A stretch of DNA of 64,000 nt from Lampris incognitus (lineage: Eukaryota; Chordata; Actinopteri; Lampriformes; Lampridae): assembly GCF_029633865.1 (NCBI RefSeq), contig NC_079213.1, positions 102,820,923-102,884,922 on the forward strand, given 5' to 3'. The translations under genes were made by a program, and so were the position numbers. Of this stretch, positions 19,903 to 31,401 are shown piece after piece. Within the stretch, counting starts at the first letter, position 1. Each line of letters begins with the position of its first letter. The notes under the pieces are model-generated. The model was given only the letters and a program-made list of their open reading frames with translations, ran no database searches and had not been told where the DNA came from.

Positions 19903-20456
19903 CTGGAAAGAGAGATGTGACACACAGGAGGGTTGTATTTACACAAAACAAAACAAACAGAAAAAAGGGTCATGGTTTAAATTCAAGGAAGAAATAACTA
20001 ATAGGTAAACAAGTAAATAGATGTGATAGAACTGTAAAGAGTTGTAATTACTATGTGGTACATGAGTGAAATAGAGGCTTTTCTATATCTTTAGGTTGCT
20101 TTCTTGCTGTTAAATATAACCTACATCAAACACTGTATGGGATGAATTCACATATCACATTGCCTGGACAAGTATCTTGAATCCTTTATGTCACAGGAAT
20201 GAACAGTAATTATCTGTTAAACGTCAATATAAGGTGAATATTGAATGTGATGCTATCTTTACTATAGTTATGTTACTCAGCAGGACATTCAATATTCACC
20301 CTACATTCAAGTTATTTCTTTTTCCTTATTTGCAGCCTGTCACGTCAAACACCTCCCATTCCCAAATTCCTTCACTCCCCATATAAGATACATGAATACT
20401 TCCATATTATTAGGAACGTACATACGTACTCTTTCATAGATATTGTTAGATACTTA
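19903..20456. other. plaat1 5' intron, unassigned
   Basis: AT-rich DNA. GTGAATATTGAATGT and ACATTCAATATTCAC (about 20232-20246 and 20284-20298) form a small inverted repeat. No coding signal. Confidence 0.35.
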
Positions 20457-21512
20457 TTTTTTCCCTCCCCAATAGTATCCGGCCAATTACCCCAGTCTTC
20501 CGAGCAGGGGTGTAGCACAAAATTCTGGGCCCTATACATAAGGAGTCTCTGTGGGCCCCTTTCCTCTTTTGTCTCTCACGCATCACTTTTTTGAGTTCTA
20601 GTGTACTGTATATTATTTACAATCACAGTACATTAATCTATTTTAACCTAACTTAACTATCTTGCACACTTATCCTAGCTCACCTTTCTTTTGGAAGAAA
20701 TTACTCAACAGTTGTTTTCCCTCCTTTTTGCCTTCTCTGCCTCCCCTTTTTTTCTCTGATTTTCTGGAAGACAGATTTTGCTTTGTTTGGGAAAGACATG
20801 ACTCTGTGCTTGTGCTTGTATCAGCAGTCACTCGCAACAGGAATAGATGAGCTGCATTGAGAGACGCTCATGAGGGGCGGACTAAACCATTTTGCACCTT
20901 TTGTAAGGGGTGAGAGGGGCCTCAGAGAGGGCTGAGAGGGGCCTCAGGGAGCCTCCACTATTTTCTTTAAGTCCCTCAACCGATGTATTGAGCCAATTTT
21001 AACTGAAGTTATGACACTAATTAGTAAGAAATAAAAATTTGCTAACCAAAACAAACTTTTAATGCCAGGCTTCCCGAGCCCCCCCCCCCTTCTGGGCCCT
21101 GGTAGGTCCTTCCCCCCCTCCACTACGATGCCGCTGTTTACGAACTGTCTCGGTCACTGCTCCGCCCCCTCTGCCGATCCGGAGAGGGCTGCAGACTACC
21201 ACATGCCTCCTCCGATACATGTGGAGTCGCCTCACCTGACAGTGAGGAGTTTCACCAGGGGGTTGTAGCGTGTGAGAGGCTCACGCTATTCCCCCCAGTT
21301 TCCCCTCCCCCCCCGAACAGGCGCTGCGACCGACCGGAGGAGGCACTAGTGCAGTGACCAGGACACATACCCACATCCGGCTTCCCACTCGCAGACACGG
21401 CCAACTGTGTCTGTAGCAACGCCCGACCAAGCCGGAGGTAACACAGGGACTCGAACCGGCGATCCCCATGTTGGTAAGCAACGGAACAGACCGCTACGCC
21501 ACCTGGACGCCC
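20457..21512 (-). mobile_element. SINE-A copy (A3) split by a ~640-bp insertion
   Basis: The 3' tail part (20457-20504, ...AATTACCCCAGTCTTCCGAGC) and the rest (about 21141-21512, resuming GTCTCGGTCACTGCTCCGCC) are one reverse-oriented SINE-A separated by an insert. A weak duplicate CCGAGC/ACGAAC may be the insert's target site. Confidence 0.8.
20505..21140. mobile_element. Unclassified insertion within SINE-A3
   Basis: Begins AGGGGTGTAGCACAAAATTC and ends ACTACGATGCCGCTGTTTAC. GGGCCC-rich blocks sit near both ends (TTCTGGGCCCTATAC at about 20521 and CTTCTGGGCCCTGGTAGG at about 21090). No coding frame is recognised. Family unknown. Confidence 0.5.
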
Positions 21513-21640
21513 AGAAGTGTCCCTTTTAAAGGGGGTCACTGGGGTCATATCCTTTGACTTTTTAGATGAGCCTACACTGAAATAATACTAACACATCCAT
21601 AACCAGCCACCACAGCAGGAAAACGTGTCATTCTACTCAC

Positions 21641-21690
21641 AGTAGAGCTTCCTTTCTGTTTATCCATCCCACATCATGTTTCCACAAATT
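21641..21690 (-). other. plaat1: Probable non-coding 5' exon of plaat1
   Basis: On the minus strand a long pyrimidine tract and TTTCCCTTGCAG precede 21690, and GTGAGT follows 21641. Joined to the coding exon it would place ACT before ATGG, a good start context (A at -3, G at +4). It contains a short upstream frame (ATGATGTGGGATGGATAA). Inferred from splice signals only. Confidence 0.45.
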
Positions 21691-21957
21691 CTGCAAGGGA
21701 AAGAAAACACAATGAGACAGTGAAATGCCTCGCCACTCCCCCACAGTTCTATGATATTTTTCTGTGGTGTCTTTTCAAGGTGTGATTGTTCAAACTAGCC
21801 ACGCTGATGGAACTGAACAACTTTCTGCCTGAGAAATCTGATTTATGTTTGTCTCCAACCTGTGGCAACACAACGCTCATTCAGTACAACAACACATTTC
21901 CCAGAGAGAGAGAGTGCTGCACAGCATGTTACAATATAAAGAGCTAACGCCACGGCC

Positions 21958-23215
21958 GTACATACACACACAGACAATACTCGCCCACACACACACACAA
22001 ACACACACACAAACACGCTCACACACAGACAATACACACATAAACACACACGCTCACACAGACAACACAAACACGCTCACACAGACAACACACACATACT
22101 CGCTCACACAGACAACACACACACACACGCTCACACAGACAACGCACACATACACGCTCACACAGACAACACACACACACATATACGCTCACACAGACAA
22201 CACACACACACATATACGCTTACACAGACAACACGCATACACGCTCGTACAGACAACACACACATACTCGCTCACACAGACAACGCACACACATACACGC
22301 TCACACAGACAACACACACATACATGCTCACACAGACAACACACACACATATACGCTCACACAGACAACACACACACACACATACGCTCACACAGACAAC
22401 ACACACACACACATACGCTTACACAGACAACACGCATACACGCTCATACAGACAACACACACATACTCGCTCACACAGACAACGCACACACATACACGCT
22501 CACACAAACACACGCTCACACAGACAACACACACATACATGCTCACACAGACAACGCACACACATACACGCTCACACAGACAACACACATACACGCTCAC
22601 ACAGACAACACACATACTCGCTCACACAGACAACACACACATACACGCTCACACAAACACACGCTCACACAGACAACACACATACATGCTCACACAGGCA
22701 ACGCACATACATGCTCACACAGACAACGCACACACATACACGCTCACACAGATGACACACATACACGCTCACACAGACAACACACACATACTCACTCACA
22801 CAGACAACGCACACACATACACGCTCACACAGACGACACACACATACATGCTCACACAGACAACGCACACACATACACGCTCACACAGACAATGCACACA
22901 TACACGCTCACACAGACAACGCACACACATACACGCTCACACAGACAACGCACACACAGACAACGCACAGGCTCACACACAGACAATACACACATACAAC
23001 ACACATACATGCTCTCACACACACACAATACACACACGATCACGCACAGACAACACACACACGCACACGTACACACATACATGCTCACACAGAGAATACA
23101 CGCGCACACACACACATGCTCAAACAGACAATACACACACGCACTCTCTCTCTCTCTCACACACACACAGACAATGCACACATACACACACGCTCACACA
23201 CAGACAATACACACA
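21958..23215 (+). repeat. 1.25-kb minisatellite (CACGCTCACACAGACAAC units)
   Basis: Tandem array of ~24-32-base units built from ACACGCTCACACAGACAAC plus a variable (AC)n/ACATA part. More than 40 units, with higher-order doublings. The long His/Thr open frames across it are artefacts of the repeat. It lies between two probable 5' exons of plaat1. Confidence 0.95.
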
Positions 23216-24299
23216 TAAGCTCTTGTCCCACACATGCTGCCACAATGGCACCAACATAATGGGGAAAGTGAGAGAAACAGTTCCAGCCTGAGCTGCTTCA
23301 AACAGAAATAGTCATGAAATAAAAGGAGAAACGTGAATTTCAGCGTGTTGGCAAGCGAGGTTAAATCTGTCTTACATCTCAACGTGATGAAATCTAGATC
23401 CTCCCAGGAGGGCAAAGGCTTTATCAATCTCATCACTAATGCATGACAGTGAGGCCACACTAAACAGAGAGCGACAAACTATTTTACCAAACGACAAACT
23501 GTGTCAACATTGAACAACTGACAATAAAACAACCGACAGCAGGTAGAGCCGACACATTTTTCACATGCGGGCCGCTCGGACCAAAATCCAGTCATGTCAG
23601 AGAGGCCGTGCACCAGAGAGCAATACTTACTCAAACACCAGAAGCTTTTTCTTCCTCACCATTTTAATTCTCCATCATAGATCAGCGCAAACGTGTGAGG
23701 AAAACAACAGAAAATAAGGATATTCCAGGGGTCCTAAGGTGACCAACGGCTGTCGAACGAGACTATGTTTAAAACCGAGTTTCACCAGAGAGGATTGGTT
23801 TCCCAGTTCAGGTGCACCACGCTGTAGTGGGTCCGACTACCAACTATGAGTGACGACGGGCGCTGGGGGCTGGGGGTGGGGGGGGGAGAGTGGGGGGGGG
23901 GACGGGAATGTGTGTGGGGGGCGGGGGTTGGTGGGTCAAATTCAACCAAACGGAGATGTTCCCATCTTGCACTGCACCGCTGGGATGTCCGATTGCAATA
24001 TAATGGTGAAGCATGTGGTCCTATACAGTGGAGTCGTCTCCCACTGGAAATGAGAACAGTCACTTGAATGGAAACGTTTATTAAAACACATCTTTTAAAG
24101 GGTGCTTTCACCAAGGTTAACCCCTTTTACTGTTATTTATTAGCTGATAACCTGGTGTTTATCAGTTATGGGTTCTGTGACAGAGAACCCATAACTGATA
24201 ACTGACAGAACTTCTGTCAGTGCTAATTCAGTCAATTTTTTTTATTAATGTCATTCTGTTTTAATATTTATAATTTTATAATATATATTTGACCACACT
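23216..24299. other. Unique DNA with probable plaat1 upstream exon and promoter region
   Basis: Minus-strand donor TTTGA|GTAAGT at 23630/23631 could end a first non-coding exon (upper limit unknown). A G-rich block lies at 23865-23930. A small hairpin is near 24158-24200 (ATCAGTTATGGGTTCTGT / ACAGAGAACCCATAACTGAT). No coding frame is supported. Confidence 0.3.
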
Positions 24300-24506
24300 A
24301 CCCCCCCCCAACAGGTGCCACGACTGACCAGAGGAGGCGCAGTGCAGTGACCAGGACACATACCTGCATCCGGCCTCCACCCGCAGACACAGCCAATTGT
24401 GTCTGTAGGGATGCCCGACTAAGCCAGAGGTAACACGGCGATTTGAACTGGTGAGCCCCGTGTTGGTAGGCAACGGAGTAGACCGCTATGCTACCCGGAT
24501 GGCCCC
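24300..24506 (-). mobile_element. SINE-A 5' half (A4)
   Basis: Reverse-oriented head and middle of SINE-A (AGGAGGCGCAGTGCAGTGACC, GTGTCTGTAGGGATGCC, GGTAGGCAACGGAGTAGACC). The 3' tail half is absent. Confidence 0.82.
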
Positions 24507-24592
24507 CTGCTGCTATTTCTGAGTATCATTTTGGTAGTCTCTAGCCAGAATGTTTTGTCCTACATGGAAGGTGCAAAGTGATTGCACTTCAC

Positions 24593-24898
24593 TTTTTTTT
24601 TCTAAATTTATTTCTGATTTTTCCCTTTTTTCTTCCAATTTAGGAGACGCCTCCCTACTTTCGTGATAAGGCAAATCCAGGCCGAGTCATGGCTTTTTCC
24701 GACACACACAGAGACGCATTCATGTGATGAACACAAGCCGACTCCGCCCCCCTCCCGAAGACAGGGTCGCCAGTTATTGCTGCTTCGTCGAGTCCAGCCA
24801 TAGTCGGATCTGACGAGACCGGGACGCGAACCCCTGTCCCCAGTGGGCAACTGCATCGACACAAAGCCGACGCTTAGACCGCTACACCACCGCGGACC
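24593..24898 (-). mobile_element. SINE-D full-length copy
   Basis: Reverse-oriented tRNA-derived SINE of 306 bp with the head at the right end (on the minus strand GGTCCGCGGTGGTGTAGCGG, A box; GGTTCGCGTCC, B box), flanked by a 15-bp target duplication GTGATTGCACTT(C/T)AC (24578-24592, 24899-24913). Confidence 0.88.
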
Positions 24899-25070
24899 GT
24901 GATTGCACTTTACAATGTAGGTTAGAGTCAGACTGTTTCTGCTGTACATGCTGGTGTAGGTTGGGTTTCAGTAAGTCCAAATGTGATCTCAGTGGACGTC
25001 CCAGGAAAAGCATTGCTAATGTCTGTCCAGTTGTGGCATGCATACTGTTCCGATATGCCAGCAGGAAGTC

Positions 25071-25520
25071 TTTTTTTTTCTTTTGGAACTTTCCCCCTTT
25101 TTCTCCCCAATTGTATCCGGCCAATTACCCCGCTCTTCCAAGTTGTCCCTGTCGCTGCTCCACCCCCTCTGCTGATCCTGGGAGGGCTGCAGACTATCAC
25201 ATGCTCCTCCGATACATGTGAAATCACCAGCCACTTCTTTTCACTTGACAGTGAAGAGTTACGCCAGGGGGACGTAGTGCGTGGAAGGATCATGCTATTC
25301 CCCCCAGTTCCCCCTCCTCCCCGAATATGCACCCCAACCGACCAGAGGACGCGCTAGTGCAGCGACCAGGGCACATACCCACATTCGGCTCCCCACCCAC
25401 AGACACGGCCAATTGTGTCTGTAGGGACGCCCGACCAAGCTGGAGGTAACACGGGGATTTGAACCGGCGAACCCCATGTTGGTAGGCAACGGAATTGACC
25501 ACTACGCTACCTGGATGCCC
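25071..25520 (-). mobile_element. SINE-A full-length copy (A5)
   Basis: Reverse-oriented full SINE-A ending in CTACCTGGATGCCC at 25520. No target duplication is visible because a duplicated fragment abuts its right end. Confidence 0.85.
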
Positions 25521-25534
25521 AGAATTGGGGGGAA

Positions 25535-25628
25535 TTGGCGTACCAGAAACACAGAACATGAACCGCTCGTCAAGCACTGTCATCACCTGACTCCGCCCCT
25601 TGTCCTGGCTGCAGTTTAGAAGGAAAGC
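25535..25628 (+). repeat. 94-bp duplicate of the sequence next to the mfn1 5' end
   Basis: Matches 31954-32047 at 91 of 94 bases by eye (TTGGCGTACCAGAAACA ... GTTTAGAAGGAAAGC). The partner abuts the probable mfn1 first exon. Here it is trapped between two SINE-A copies in opposite orientation. Confidence 0.85.
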
Positions 25629-25985
25629 GTCCGTCCCTACAGACACATTTGGACGTGTCTGCGGGTGGGAAGCCGGATGTGGGTATGTGTCCTGGTCGCT
25701 GCACTAGCGCCTCCTCTGGTCGGTGGGGGCGCCTATTTTGGGGGGGATGGAGAACTGGGGGGAATAGCGTGATCCTCCTACGCGCTACGTCCCCCTGGTG
25801 AAACTCCTCCCTGTCAGGTGAAAAGAAGCGGCTAGCGACTCCACGTGTCTCGGAGGAGACGTGTGGTAGTCTGCAGCCCTCCCTGGATCGGCAGAGGGGG
25901 TGGCGCAACGATCGGGACGGCTCGGAAGAGTGGGGTAATTGGCCGGGTACAATCGGGGAGGGAAAAAAGGGGGGGTTGCGTTAAA
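25629..25985 (+). mobile_element. SINE-A, 5'-truncated forward copy (A6)
   Basis: Lacks the tRNA-like head. Starts at GTCCGTCCCTACAGACACAT and runs to the AATCGGGGAGGGAAAAAAGG tail. Confidence 0.82.
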
Positions 25986-26349
25986 CGATTCGATCAAAAT
26001 CTATTATGTAGATCTAATAGTCAAATAATTTGAAGTTCACATTATTAGCTCACTATTGCCACCAGTGCCGCGGTGACGTGATAAAGAACCCACAGGACAC
26101 ACAGCCGTCCTTCAGTGCTTTACTGATTGGTCTGCAATCACATTGTACAATAAATAGGACAAGGGTGATGAACGTCAACGCACTCTCACCTAACACTTTT
26201 TCTCTGAGGATGCGTAAAATTAAACCCAATAAAGCCCCTGCCACAATCCTCTTTAACATTGCAGGAACTGCAATGGGAAAGTGAATTAAGTTAATTTACA
26301 TAAGTTATGTGCATTCAGTACTGTCTCAATACCAACAAAAATTGTCTGG
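25986..26349. other. Intergenic, fragment shared with 43335-43395
   Basis: The first ~55 bases (TTAAACGATTCGATCA...GATCTAATAG) recur near 43335, again next to a SINE-A. The rest is unassigned. Confidence 0.4.
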
Positions 26350-26355
26350 TTAAAC

Positions 26356-26835
26356 CATGGATGTATTATAGTCGAACTGGGTACGGATCTAAAAATGGCG
26401 CCTGTTCATTCTTATGAAAATTGCTTGCCTGGCGCATACGCATGGTTGTATTTGCAAATAAATTGGCAGTGCTTTAAAAAAAGAAAAAAAATGGATACTG
26501 GATCTAAAAATGGCGCCTGTTCGTTCCTATGGGAATGCTCGCGTTATTATGAATCCCACGACACTTCTAAGCAAGACATGCCCGTGTAGAAGTGCCGTGG
26601 GTAGAAAAAAAAGTGCCGTGGGCTTCCGGGTTACTTCCGGGTTACTTCCGGGTACATGGAGCCCACTGAATATGCGCAGTAGTTTTGCTCCCATCATGCC
26701 TCTAGGCTATGAGAACGAACGAAACGCGTTCAGGATCTGGCACTGCGCACTCATGAATGCTATGCTAGCGGACTTCGTGGACGCATAAGAGTGCTACGGC
26801 ACTTACTTGGGACTTGAAACCATGGATGTATTTAT
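26356..26835. repeat. Repeat bounded by ACCATGGATGTATT, with internal duplications
   Basis: ACCATGGATGTATT occurs at about 26356 and 26820. GGATCTAAAAATGGCGCCTG occurs at about 26386 and 26501. Three tandem 11-bp TTACTTCCGGG-type units lie at 26623-26652. Probably a degraded mobile element. No protein is recognised. Confidence 0.45.
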
Positions 26836-27117
26836 ACAAACGGCCCAAAAACAATTTACGTTCAAAACAAAGTCTAACAAGTTACCAATAAATGCGACGC
26901 AAAACCACAAACTCAAAATATCTTGATATGTGAAAAAGAAGGCTCAGCTTTGTGTCATTTATGCAGCTTTACCTTTGATTTTTGCTCATCTGAACAGTTT
27001 GTTTAACCTAGCAAAGATTCTCGTTCCCGAGACACAACATGACCGCGCGTAGAGTGCGCGTACCTAGCCGTGACGTCATGCAGGGGGAAAATATTTTTCT
27101 GGGCTTTGGAATTTTTT
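26836..27117. other. Intergenic, unassigned
   Basis: No recognised feature. Confidence 0.35.
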
Positions 27118-29725
27118 TTAAAACAGATTATTTATTCGTTCGTCATCAGCCGCTTCTCCGGGATCGGGTCGCGGTGGCAGCAAGCTAAGTAAGGCACTCC
27201 AGACGTCCCACTCCCCAGCAATGCCCTCCAGCTCCTTCTCGGGGATCCCAAGGCGTTCCCAGGCCAGATTGGACATGTAGTCTCTCCAGCGAGTTCTGGG
27301 TCTACCCGGGGTCTCCTCCCAGTTGGCCATCCCCGGTAAACCTCCAAAGGAAGGCGCCCAGGAGGCATCCTAATCAGATGCCCAAACCACCTCAACTTGC
27401 TCCTTTCGACATGAAGGAGCAGCGGCCCTACTCCGAGCTCCTTCCAGCTGCTTGTATCCGCGATCTCACCCTTTCAGTCACTACGCAAAGCTGATGACCA
27501 TAGGTGAGGGTTGGAACGAAGATTGACTGGTAAATTGAGAGCTTTGCCTTCTGGCTCAGCTCCCGCTTCACCACAACGGTCCGGTACAACATCCACATTA
27601 CTGCTGATGCTGCACCAATCCGCCTGTCAATCTCCTGCTCCATCCTCCCCTCACTCGTGAACAAGACCCCGAGATACTTGAACTCCTTCACTTGAGGCAA
27701 CAACTCATCCCCAACCCAGAGGGAGCAAGCCACCATTTTCCGGTAGAGAACCATGACCTCAGATTTGGAGGCGCTAACTCTCATCCCAGCCATTTCACAC
27801 TCAGCTGCAAACCGCTTCAGTGTGCGCTGGTTCTGATGAAGCCAACAAAACCACATCATCTGCGAAGAGCAGAGATACAGTTCTGAGGTTCCCAAAACAT
27901 ACACACTCCTCACCTTGGCTGCGGCTTGAGAACCTGTCCATGAATATCACAAACAGAATTAGACACAAGGGACAAGCTTGGTGGAGTCCAACACCCACCG
28001 AAAACATGTTTGACTTTGTACCGAGAATGCGGACACAGCTCTCACTTTGGTTATACAAGGTCTGGATGGCTTGTAGCAACTGCCCCGGTACCCCATTCTC
28101 CCACAGTACCCACCACAGAGTGCCCCGGGGTACATGGTCGTAAGCCTTCTCCAAGTCGACAAAACACATGTAGACTGGCTGGTCAAACTCCCATGCCCCC
28201 GTCAGCACTTCCGCAAGGGTAAAGAGTGGGTCCATGGCCAGGACAGAATCCGCATTGTTCCTCCTGGATCCGAGGTTCAACAATCGGTTGGAGCCTCCTT
28301 TCGAGCATCTTAGAGTAGACTTTACCAGGGAGGCTGAGCAATATTATGCCCTGATAATTGGAGCACACCCTCCTGTCCCCCTTTTGAATATGGGAACCAC
28401 CACCCCAGTCTGCCACTCCACAGGTACTGTCCCTAACCTCTACGTGACACTGAAGAGGCCTTTCAACTAAGACAGCCCAACAATGTCCAGAGCCTTCAGC
28501 ATCTCAGGGCAAATCTCATCCACATCCGTTGCCTTGCCACCAAGGAGCTTTTTAACTACCTCAGAGACCTCTGCCAGGAATATGGGTGGGACTTACCCTG
28601 AGTCTTCAGACTCTACCTCCTTCACTGAGGACGTGTTAGCCGGGTTCAGGAGCTCCTCAAAGTGTTTTTTCCACTGCTTGACAACATCACCAGTCCTGGT
28701 CAACAGTTCCCCTCCCCAGCTGAACACAGCCTGAGTGAAGCCCTGCTCCCCCTTCCTGAGTCACCGGATGGTTTGCCAGAACTTCCTTGAGGCCAACCAA
28801 AAGTCCTCCTCCATAGCCTCGCCGAACTCCTCCCCCACCTGAGTTTTTGCTTCCGCGACCGCCAAAGCGGCAGCCTTTCTGGCCTGCCGGTACCTGTCTG
28901 CTGCTTCGGGAGATCCCTGGGCCAACCAAGTCCAAAAGGCCTCCTTCTTCAGCCTGACGGCTTCCCTCACCGCCGGTGTCCAGCAGCGGGTTCTTAGGTT
29001 GCCACCTCGACAGGCACCGATGACCGTATGACCACGGCTCCTGCCTGCCGCATCTGCAATAGAGGCTTTGAACACAACCCACTCACTCCATGTCCCCAGC
29101 CTCCCTCGGGATACACGAGAACTTCTTCCGGAGGTGGGAGTTGAAGCCCTCACGGACAGGGGCCTCCGCCAGACATTCCCAGTTCACCCTTACTACACGT
29201 TTGGGTTTGCCAGGTCTGTCCGGCAGCCTTCCCTGCCATCTGATCCAACTCACCACCAAGTGGTGATCAGATGACAGCTCTGCTCCTCTCTTCACCTGAG
29301 TGTCCAAAACATACGGCTGCAGATCTGATGATATGACCACAAAGTCTATCATCAATCTTTGGCCTAATGTGTTCTGGTACCAAGTACACATATGAACTAC
29401 TGTATGTTCTAACATGGTGGTTGTTATGGCCAATCCGTGGCTCGCACAGAAGTCCAATAACAAGGCACCGCTCGGGTTCAGATCGGGGAGGCCGTTCCTT
29501 CCAATCCTGCCCCTCCAGGTTTCTTCATCTTTGCCCATGTGAGCGTTGAAGTCCCCCAGCAGATGTTTAGAGTCCCGATGTGGAGCCTTATCCAGGACAC
29601 CACCCAGAGACTCCAAGAAGGCCGAATACTCCAAACTGCTATTCGGTGCATAAGCACACACAACAGTCAGAGCCTTCCCCCCAGCGACTTGCAGTCATAT
29701 ATAGACGACCCTCTCATTCCCCATT
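27118..29725 (-). mobile_element. Rex3 (RTE-clade) non-LTR retrotransposon, degenerate
   Basis: In minus-strand order it encodes endonuclease ([35 protein letters not shown]; 29661-29083), linker (RKFWQTIR, about 28765), RT (KGDRRVCSNYQGIILLSLPG, CGFCPGHG, MCFVDLEKAYDHVPRGTLW, SLLFADDVVLLAS; about 28400-27830), thumb (VKEFKYLGVLFTSEGRMEQE, 27913-27428) and the C-terminal block LRWFGHLIRMPPGRLPLEV (27395-27118). A 20-base stretch at 28396-28415 equals the site of the universal Rex3 reverse PCR primer as I remember it. Several frameshifts and stops. The 3' tail has ATGACGAACGAATAAAT. Confidence 0.88.
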
Positions 29726-29730
29726 CAAAG

Positions 29731-31400
29731 TTGGCACTATGACTGGTAAAGCGGGAGAGCTGGCTGATATGATGGAATGAAAAAGGTAGGTATACTGTGT
29801 GTGCAAAAGACCAGGTGGAAGAGGAGTAAGGCCAGGAGCAGTGGAGGTGAGTTCAAACTCTTCTACCATGGTGCTGATGGGAGGAGAATTTGGGTTGGGG
29901 TAATCCTGAAGGAAGAGTATGTCAAGAGTGTGCTGGAGGTGAAGAGAGTGTCGGACAGAGTGATGAGTATGAAGCTGAAAATCGAAGGTGTGATGATGAA
30001 TGTTATCAGCGCAGGAGAGTGTACCCAAGGAGCGACTTCAATGGGCATGTTGATGAAGGGAACAGAGATGATGAGGAGGTAATGCGTAGATAAGGTGTCA
30101 AGGAGACAAATGTGGAAAGACAAATTGTGGTGGATTTTGCAAAAAGGATGTAAATGGCTGTGGTGAGCTCTTATTTCAAGAAGAGAGAGGAACACACGGT
30201 GACGTACAAGAGTGGAGGAAAGTGCACTCAGGTGGAGTATATCTCATGTAGAAGGCGCAATCTGAAAGGGATCTGAGACTGCAAGGTGGTGACAGGGGAG
30301 AACGTAGCTAGGCAGCATCGGATGGTGGTCTTTAGGATGACTTTGGAGACCAAGAAGAGGAAGCAAGTGAAGGCAGAGCCAAGGATCAAATGGTGAAAGT
30401 TGAAGAAGGAAGACTGGTATGGAGTTTAGGGAGGAGTTAAAACAGGCACTGGGTGGTAGTGAAGAGTTACCAGGTGGCTGGGCAAGCACTGCAGAAATAG
30501 TGTGGGAGACAGCTAAGAAGGTACTTGGTGTGTCACCAGGACAGATGAAGGAAGACAAGGAGACTTGGTGGTGGAACGAGGAAGTACAGCAAAGTATACA
30601 GAGGAAGAGGTTGGTAAAGAAGAAGTGGGATAGTCAGAGAGATGGATAAAGTAGACAGGAGTACAAGGAGATGCAACATAATATGAGAGGTGGCAAAGGC
30701 AAAGGAAAAGGCATATGGTGAGTTGTATGAGAGGGAAGGGGAAAGGGACTTGTACCAATTGGCTAGACAGAGGGACCAAGCTGGGAACGATGTGCAGCAT
30801 CAAGGATAGAGATGGAAATGTGCTGACAAGTGAGGAGAGTGTGTTGAGAAGGTGGAAGGACTACACATCAAAAACCAACACCAGAAACATTACTAAACAT
30901 GTTAAATTACAACCCTCATGGACATTAAAAGGCTGATGAATGAAGAAAATGAGAGAGATAGAGAATGGGAATGGTTGTGAGACCTATGTTGTATGGTCTG
31001 GAGACAGTGGCGCTGCTGAAAAGACAGGAGGCGGAGCTGGAGGTGGCAGAGTTGAAGATGCTAAGATTTTCATTGGGAGTGATGAAGAAGGACAGGATTA
31101 GGAACGAGTATATTAGAGGAACAGCTCAGGTTGGATGGTTTTGAGACAAAGCAAGAGAGGCAAGATTGAAATGGTTTGGAATTATGTGGAGGAGAGGTGC
31201 TGGGTATATTGGGAGAAGGATGCTGAATATGGAGCTGCCAGGGAAGAGGAAAAGAGGAAGGCCAATGAGGAAGTTTATGGATGTGGTGAGAGAGGACATG
31301 CAGGTGGCTGATGTGACAGAGGACAGGAAGAGATGGAAACGGATGATCCGCTGTGTCGACCCCTAAAGGGAGCAGCCGAAAATAGTAGTAGTAGTAGTAG
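29731..31400 (+). mobile_element. RTE-like element X, copy with internal deletions
   Basis: Starts at TTGGCACTATGACTGGTAAA (cf. [10 protein letters not shown] of the 47-kb copy) and encodes [34 protein letters not shown], then a deletion within the endonuclease, the linker (SPGQMKEDKETWWWNEEVQ, about 30535-30590), a jump over the whole RT palm near 30935, and thumb blocks ([28 protein letters not shown]). Ends CGACCCCTAAAGGGAGCAGC plus (AGT)n at 31387-31401. Confidence 0.82.
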
Positions 31401-31401
31401 A

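Noticed and set aside
19579-19923. 114-codon continuous frame as the full plaat1 N-terminal protein
   Set aside because: Only 46 codons are exon; the upstream MSHLSFQ and downstream GQWEGPT parts are intron, as shown by the acceptor before 19902 and the donor at 19763.
21958-23215. Regular repeats that might suggest a CRISPR array
   Set aside because: Units are continuous with no unique spacers, in a vertebrate genome.
21845-23291. Long His/Thr-rich open frames (up to 457 codons)
   Set aside because: Pure translation of the AC-rich minisatellite in several frames; not a protein.
26510-26788. 92-codon frame in the repeat near 26.5 kb
   Set aside because: Lies in duplicated repeat sequence without recognisable protein features.
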